A stretch of 15,346 nt of DNA from an uncultured cyanobacterium (lineage in GTDB: Bacteria; Cyanobacteriota; Cyanobacteriia; Cyanobacteriales; Geitlerinemataceae). This document shows positions 13,443 to 15,346 of the stretch, in pieces (the first letter of the stretch is position 1; each line of letters starts with the position of its first letter). The stretch lies in the NCBI GenBank assembly GCA_937121005.1, contig CAKZKB010000552.1:1-15346 (forward strand). The letters run 5' to 3'. Made by a program: the position numbers and the translations under genes. The notes below the pieces were generated by a model. That model made no database searches. It saw nothing but the letters and a program-made list of their open reading frames with translations, and was not told the DNA's origin.

Positions 13443-13565
13443 AACCGCTTCGCGGAATTAAAAATTAAAAATTAAAAATTCGTCTTGAAAAGTTTGGGGG
13501 GAAGAAAATCTACACCCCCAACTTTTCGCAAAATTTAGACCCCATGTCTAAAGCCAGGGGCTTGT
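13443..13565. repeat. Composite repeat, long form with 55-bp hairpin segment
   Basis: Same modules as at 7139-7209: CCGC-TTC-GCGG, AATTAAA array, TTTAGAC-CCCAT-GTCTAAA (13534-13552), and tail GCCAGGGGCTTGT. Here 55 bp (13481-13535) intervene between the array and the last hairpin, bounded by AAAATT on both sides. GGGGCTTGT recurs at 13601-13609 next to the M16 gene. Confidence 0.8.
13487..13527. terminator. Long inverted repeat between convergent genes
   Basis: GAAAAGTTTGGGGG pairs with CCCCCAACTTTTC with one bulged T, giving a 13-bp stem and a loop of about 14 nt. It lies between lptB (+) and the M16 peptidase gene (-) and may terminate or insulate both. There is no T-run on either side, and it is also part of the repeat, so its role is uncertain. 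Confidence 0.45.
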
Positions 13566-13628
13566 GCGGATGCTTCGCTTTGGTTGTCCACGAATAAATT
13601 CGGGGGCTTGTATCCATGATATTCTTGG

Positions 13629-14912
13629 TCACTGAAACGATCGATCGCCATCGCTGACTGCCGCGACCACTGCATAACTATCCACCGATAAATATTGACG
13701 TGCTGCTTTTTGAATGTCTTCTGGAGTCAGGGCTGCAATGCGATCGGGATAGGCAACAGCAGTTTCGGCCCGATGCAACATTTGATAGTATCCATACAGG
13801 CCCGCAATCTGACTCGGCGTTTCCGTCGAAAAAGCATAGTCGTTGCACAGCAGGCGCTTGGCGCGATCGAGTTCCGTTGCCGATATCGGTTTGGCGTGCA
13901 GTTGGGCAATGCGATCGCAAATTTGCTGTTCGACCGCATCGATAAAATCAGCTTCCAATATCGCACTAACGGTTAACAAACTCGAGTCTTTTTGTAGGGA
14001 AAACCCACTGCCAATATCGTGTACCCACTGCCGAGCCTCGCGCAAGTCCCGCACCAACTGAGACGATCGTCCTTCAGCGAGCACCACCGCCAGTACGTCC
14101 AAAGCGTAGGCATCCCCAATGCGATCGATCCCCGGCCCCACCCAGGCCAAATTCAGCCGCGCCCCTTCCAAACGAGGAAGAGAGAGGCCCCGACGGCGGA
14201 TCTGCGTGGGGACGGCTTCCGGTTCGATCGCCACCGCCGGACAAGGTTGGGGATCCCGGAAGTGGCGAAAACATTCATCAACGCGATCGCGGGCCCGTTC
14301 CGGATCGATATTCCCCACCACCGCCACGACCAAATTTTGCGGCTGGTAGCGATCGCTGTGGAAACAGCGCATATTTTCCGGCGACAGGCGCAGCAAACTG
14401 GTTTCGTTCCCCAATACAGGCCGCCGATAGGGATGTTTTGAGTACGCTGTCTCCATGAGGACATCGAAGGCAACCCCGTCGGGAAAGTCTCGGGCTTGGC
14501 GCAGTTCCTCGAGTACCACCAACCGTTCGCGATCGAACTCCCTGTCGTCGATGGCTGGCCGCAGCAACAATTCCGACAAGTACGGTAGCGTATCGGCGAA
14601 GTCGGCCGCAGCCGTAGCGATGAAAAAGTGGGCGTAGTCGTGACTGGTGGCCGCGTTGCTGCTGCCCCCGCGCCGTTCCACAGCGCGATCGAAGGCCCCC
14701 GGCCCCAGGCGATCGCTGCCCTTAAAGATTGCGTGTTCTAAAAAATGCGCGACTCCCGGCCAGGTATCGGGTTCGCTGGCGGTTCCAGCCCTGGCCCAAA
14801 CATCCGCCACGACTACAGGGGTTGCCTTCACCTGTTGGCAAACCACTGTCAGCCCGTCTTCTCGCCGAAACAGGCGGGCGGGCAACCGATCGGGGGTGGG
14901 AAGTTCTTGCAA
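13629..14912 (-). CDS. M16 family zinc metallopeptidase
   Basis: A 427-aa insulinase/processing-peptidase-like protein with two M16 domains. The inverted zinc motif HFLEH (H56, E59, H60) is intact, and a distal Glu ligand lies at E135/E136 (VVLEELRQARD), the usual 75 or so residues later. The N-terminal catalytic domain covers about residues 12-170. The C-terminal half (about 185-410, with NLAWVGPGIDRIGDAYAL and the R/Y region AFSTETPSQIAGLYGYY) is the non-catalytic clamp. No signal peptide is evident, so it is probably cytosolic or exported by another route. Cyanobacteria often have paired M16 genes; only one is here. The start is a TTG at 14912 without a good ribosome-binding site; no ATG occurs before residue 150, so a non-ATG start is needed. 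Confidence 0.92.
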   Translation of the reverse strand: MQELPTPDRLPARLFRREDGLTVVCQQVKATPVVVADVWARAGTASEPDTWPGVAHFLEHAIFKGSDRLGPGAFDRAVERRGGSSNAATSHDYAHFFIATAAADFADTLPYLSELLLRPAIDDREFDRERLVVLEELRQARDFPDGVAFDVLMETAYSKHPYRRPVLGNETSLLRLSPENMRCFHSDRYQPQNLVVAVVGNIDPERARDRVDECFRHFRDPQPCPAVAIEPEAVPTQIRRRGLSLPRLEGARLNLAWVGPGIDRIGDAYALDVLAVVLAEGRSSQLVRDLREARQWVHDIGSGFSLQKDSSLLTVSAILEADFIDAVEQQICDRIAQLHAKPISATELDRAKRLLCNDYAFSTETPSQIAGLYGYYQMLHRAETAVAYPDRIAALTPEDIQKAARQYLSVDSYAVVAAVSDGDRSFQ

Positions 14913-14950
14913 GATTCTTAAACCTGGAGTTTAGACAAAACTGGAACTAG

Positions 14951-14980
14951 AGAGCGCTGACCGTTGAGGTCGAGCGCTCT
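14951..14980. repeat. Strong inverted repeat upstream of the M16 gene
   Basis: AGAGCGCTGACC and GGTCGAGCGCTCT pair with one bulged base around the loop GTTGA. It has no T-run, so it is not a typical terminator. It marks the start of a gene-free stretch (14913-15292) in which I see no convincing coding frame. Confidence 0.55.
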
Positions 14981-15190
14981 ATGGGGGAAACTGGGAAAGT
15001 ACCACCAATCTCAGTAACTCCCCATAAAAAGTGTGGCTGACCTGAAAGAATTCCGCAAGTGCGTGTACGATCTCGGATTAACATTCGGTCAAAGACTTGC
15101 CTATTCCCTACCGGCCCCAATATGCCACGCGGCACACCTTCTCCATTCCCATGCCCGTACCCGGCATTGATGTTTAACGGAGGGCAAAAA

Positions 15191-15231
15191 GTATGCAAAT
15201 CGTATGCAAACGGTGTTCAATCGTATGCAAA
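15191..15231 (+). repeat. Three GTATGCAAA direct repeats, helically phased
   Basis: GTATGCAAA starts at 15191, 15202 and 15223, that is 11 and 21 bp apart, about one and two DNA turns, placing all three on the same face of the helix. Between the second and third is GGTGTTCAA (15212-15220), which is repeated inverted in the T arm of the tRNA-like sequence (15308-15316). The arrangement suggests binding sites for a cooperative protein. Confidence 0.65.
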
Positions 15232-15292
15232 AATATTCAGTTGCTTTACCGATCCCAACCGCCGAAACCCTTGCGCTGACTGAGTTTAAGAA

Positions 15293-15346
15293 TGGCTCAG
15301 GGGTGATTTGAACACCCGACACGAGGCTTATGAGCAGTCTTTACAA
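15293..15346 (-). tRNA. 3' part of a tRNA or tRNA fragment, cut by the window end
   Basis: On the minus strand the end of the window shows a perfect T arm (GGGTG-TTCAAAT-CACCC), a 3' acceptor strand CTGAGCC and a discriminator A, without encoded CCA. Two readings fit upstream. As a class I tRNA-Met, the loop CTCATAA with variable GTGTC is ideal, but the anticodon stem (GACTG against GCCTC) has three mismatches. As a class II tRNA-Tyr, the loop TTGTAAA (anticodon GTA) is followed by stem strand GACTG and a 17-nt variable arm with no good stem. The 5' half lies outside the window. It could also be a 3' tRNA fragment left by an integration event. Confidence 0.55.

Noticed and set aside
13481..13628. 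Remnant of an IS200/IS605 element between lptB and the M16 gene
   Set aside because: The GGGGCTTGT phrases and hairpins are suggestive, but there is no transposase sequence or definable end, so it is kept as a composite repeat only.
14019..14441. 140-codon + strand frame opposite the M16 peptidase
   Set aside because: Antisense shadow of the zinc peptidase; no motif.
14947..15198. 83-codon minus-strand frame containing RDRTRTCGILSG
   Set aside because: The phrase resembles spurious peptides often translated from non-coding DNA near tRNAs or integrases; low-quality composition and no good start, so not called as a gene.
15059..15283. 74-codon + strand frame across the GTATGCAAA repeats
   Set aside because: No domain and no convincing start; the repeats give YAN/YAK runs by chance.

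Overview
The window is a piece of a cyanobacterial chromosome. The evidence is a clear psbO gene (the photosystem II manganese-stabilising protein), very frequent HIP1-type GCGATCGC palindromes inside and between genes, several cyanobacteria-type small families (DUF1830, a short Cys-rich protein), a PEP-CTERM protein, and AT-rich heptanucleotide tandem repeats like the short tandemly repeated repetitive (STRR) sequences described in filamentous cyanobacteria. The species cannot be named from this.

Layout. 1-1905: the tail of an unknown + strand gene meets a minus-strand receiver/PAS/class III adenylate cyclase tail to tail. 1977-2855: a membrane-anchored SGNH hydrolase, divergent from the cyclase. 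3071-3901: psbO. 4041-4829: a minus-strand PEP-CTERM protein with its own terminator. 5020-5258: a decayed ParD/RelE-type toxin-antitoxin pair. 5341-6925: an Imm1-like orphan immunity gene translationally coupled to a FAD oxidoreductase. That oxidoreductase looks like the N-terminal half of a cyanobacterial SelD fusion, and it ends where a repeat array begins. 6933-7318: three different repeat types side by side (70-bp tandem units, an STRR/hairpin composite, a 101-bp MITE-like element). 7462-9224: a compact operon of a Cys-rich mini-protein, DUF1830 and a phospholipase D/cardiolipin synthase-like enzyme. 9389-12101: DUF1206, a two-TM potassium-channel-like protein and a DUF421/YetF-like protein, with repeats in every gap. 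12206-13422: lptA-like and lptB genes of lipopolysaccharide transport. 13629-14912: a minus-strand M16 zinc peptidase. 14913-15346: a gene-free edge with no CGATCG core, a hairpin, three helically phased GTATGCAAA repeats and the 3' part of a tRNA-like gene cut by the window end.

Working together. lptA/lptB form the only clear pathway pair. PLD, DUF1206, the channel and DUF421 are four membrane proteins in a row and may be a loose envelope or stress neighbourhood, which is inference. The most notable theme is repeat-driven remodelling of gene ends: the cyclase C-terminus, the FAD protein C-terminus, the DUF1206 stop codon and the DUF421 N-terminus all lie in or against repeats. No complete novel defence or mobile system is visible. 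The best leads are the orphan immunity gene on a toxin-antitoxin scar, the lost SelD domain, and the tRNA-proximal right edge, which may be an integration site.
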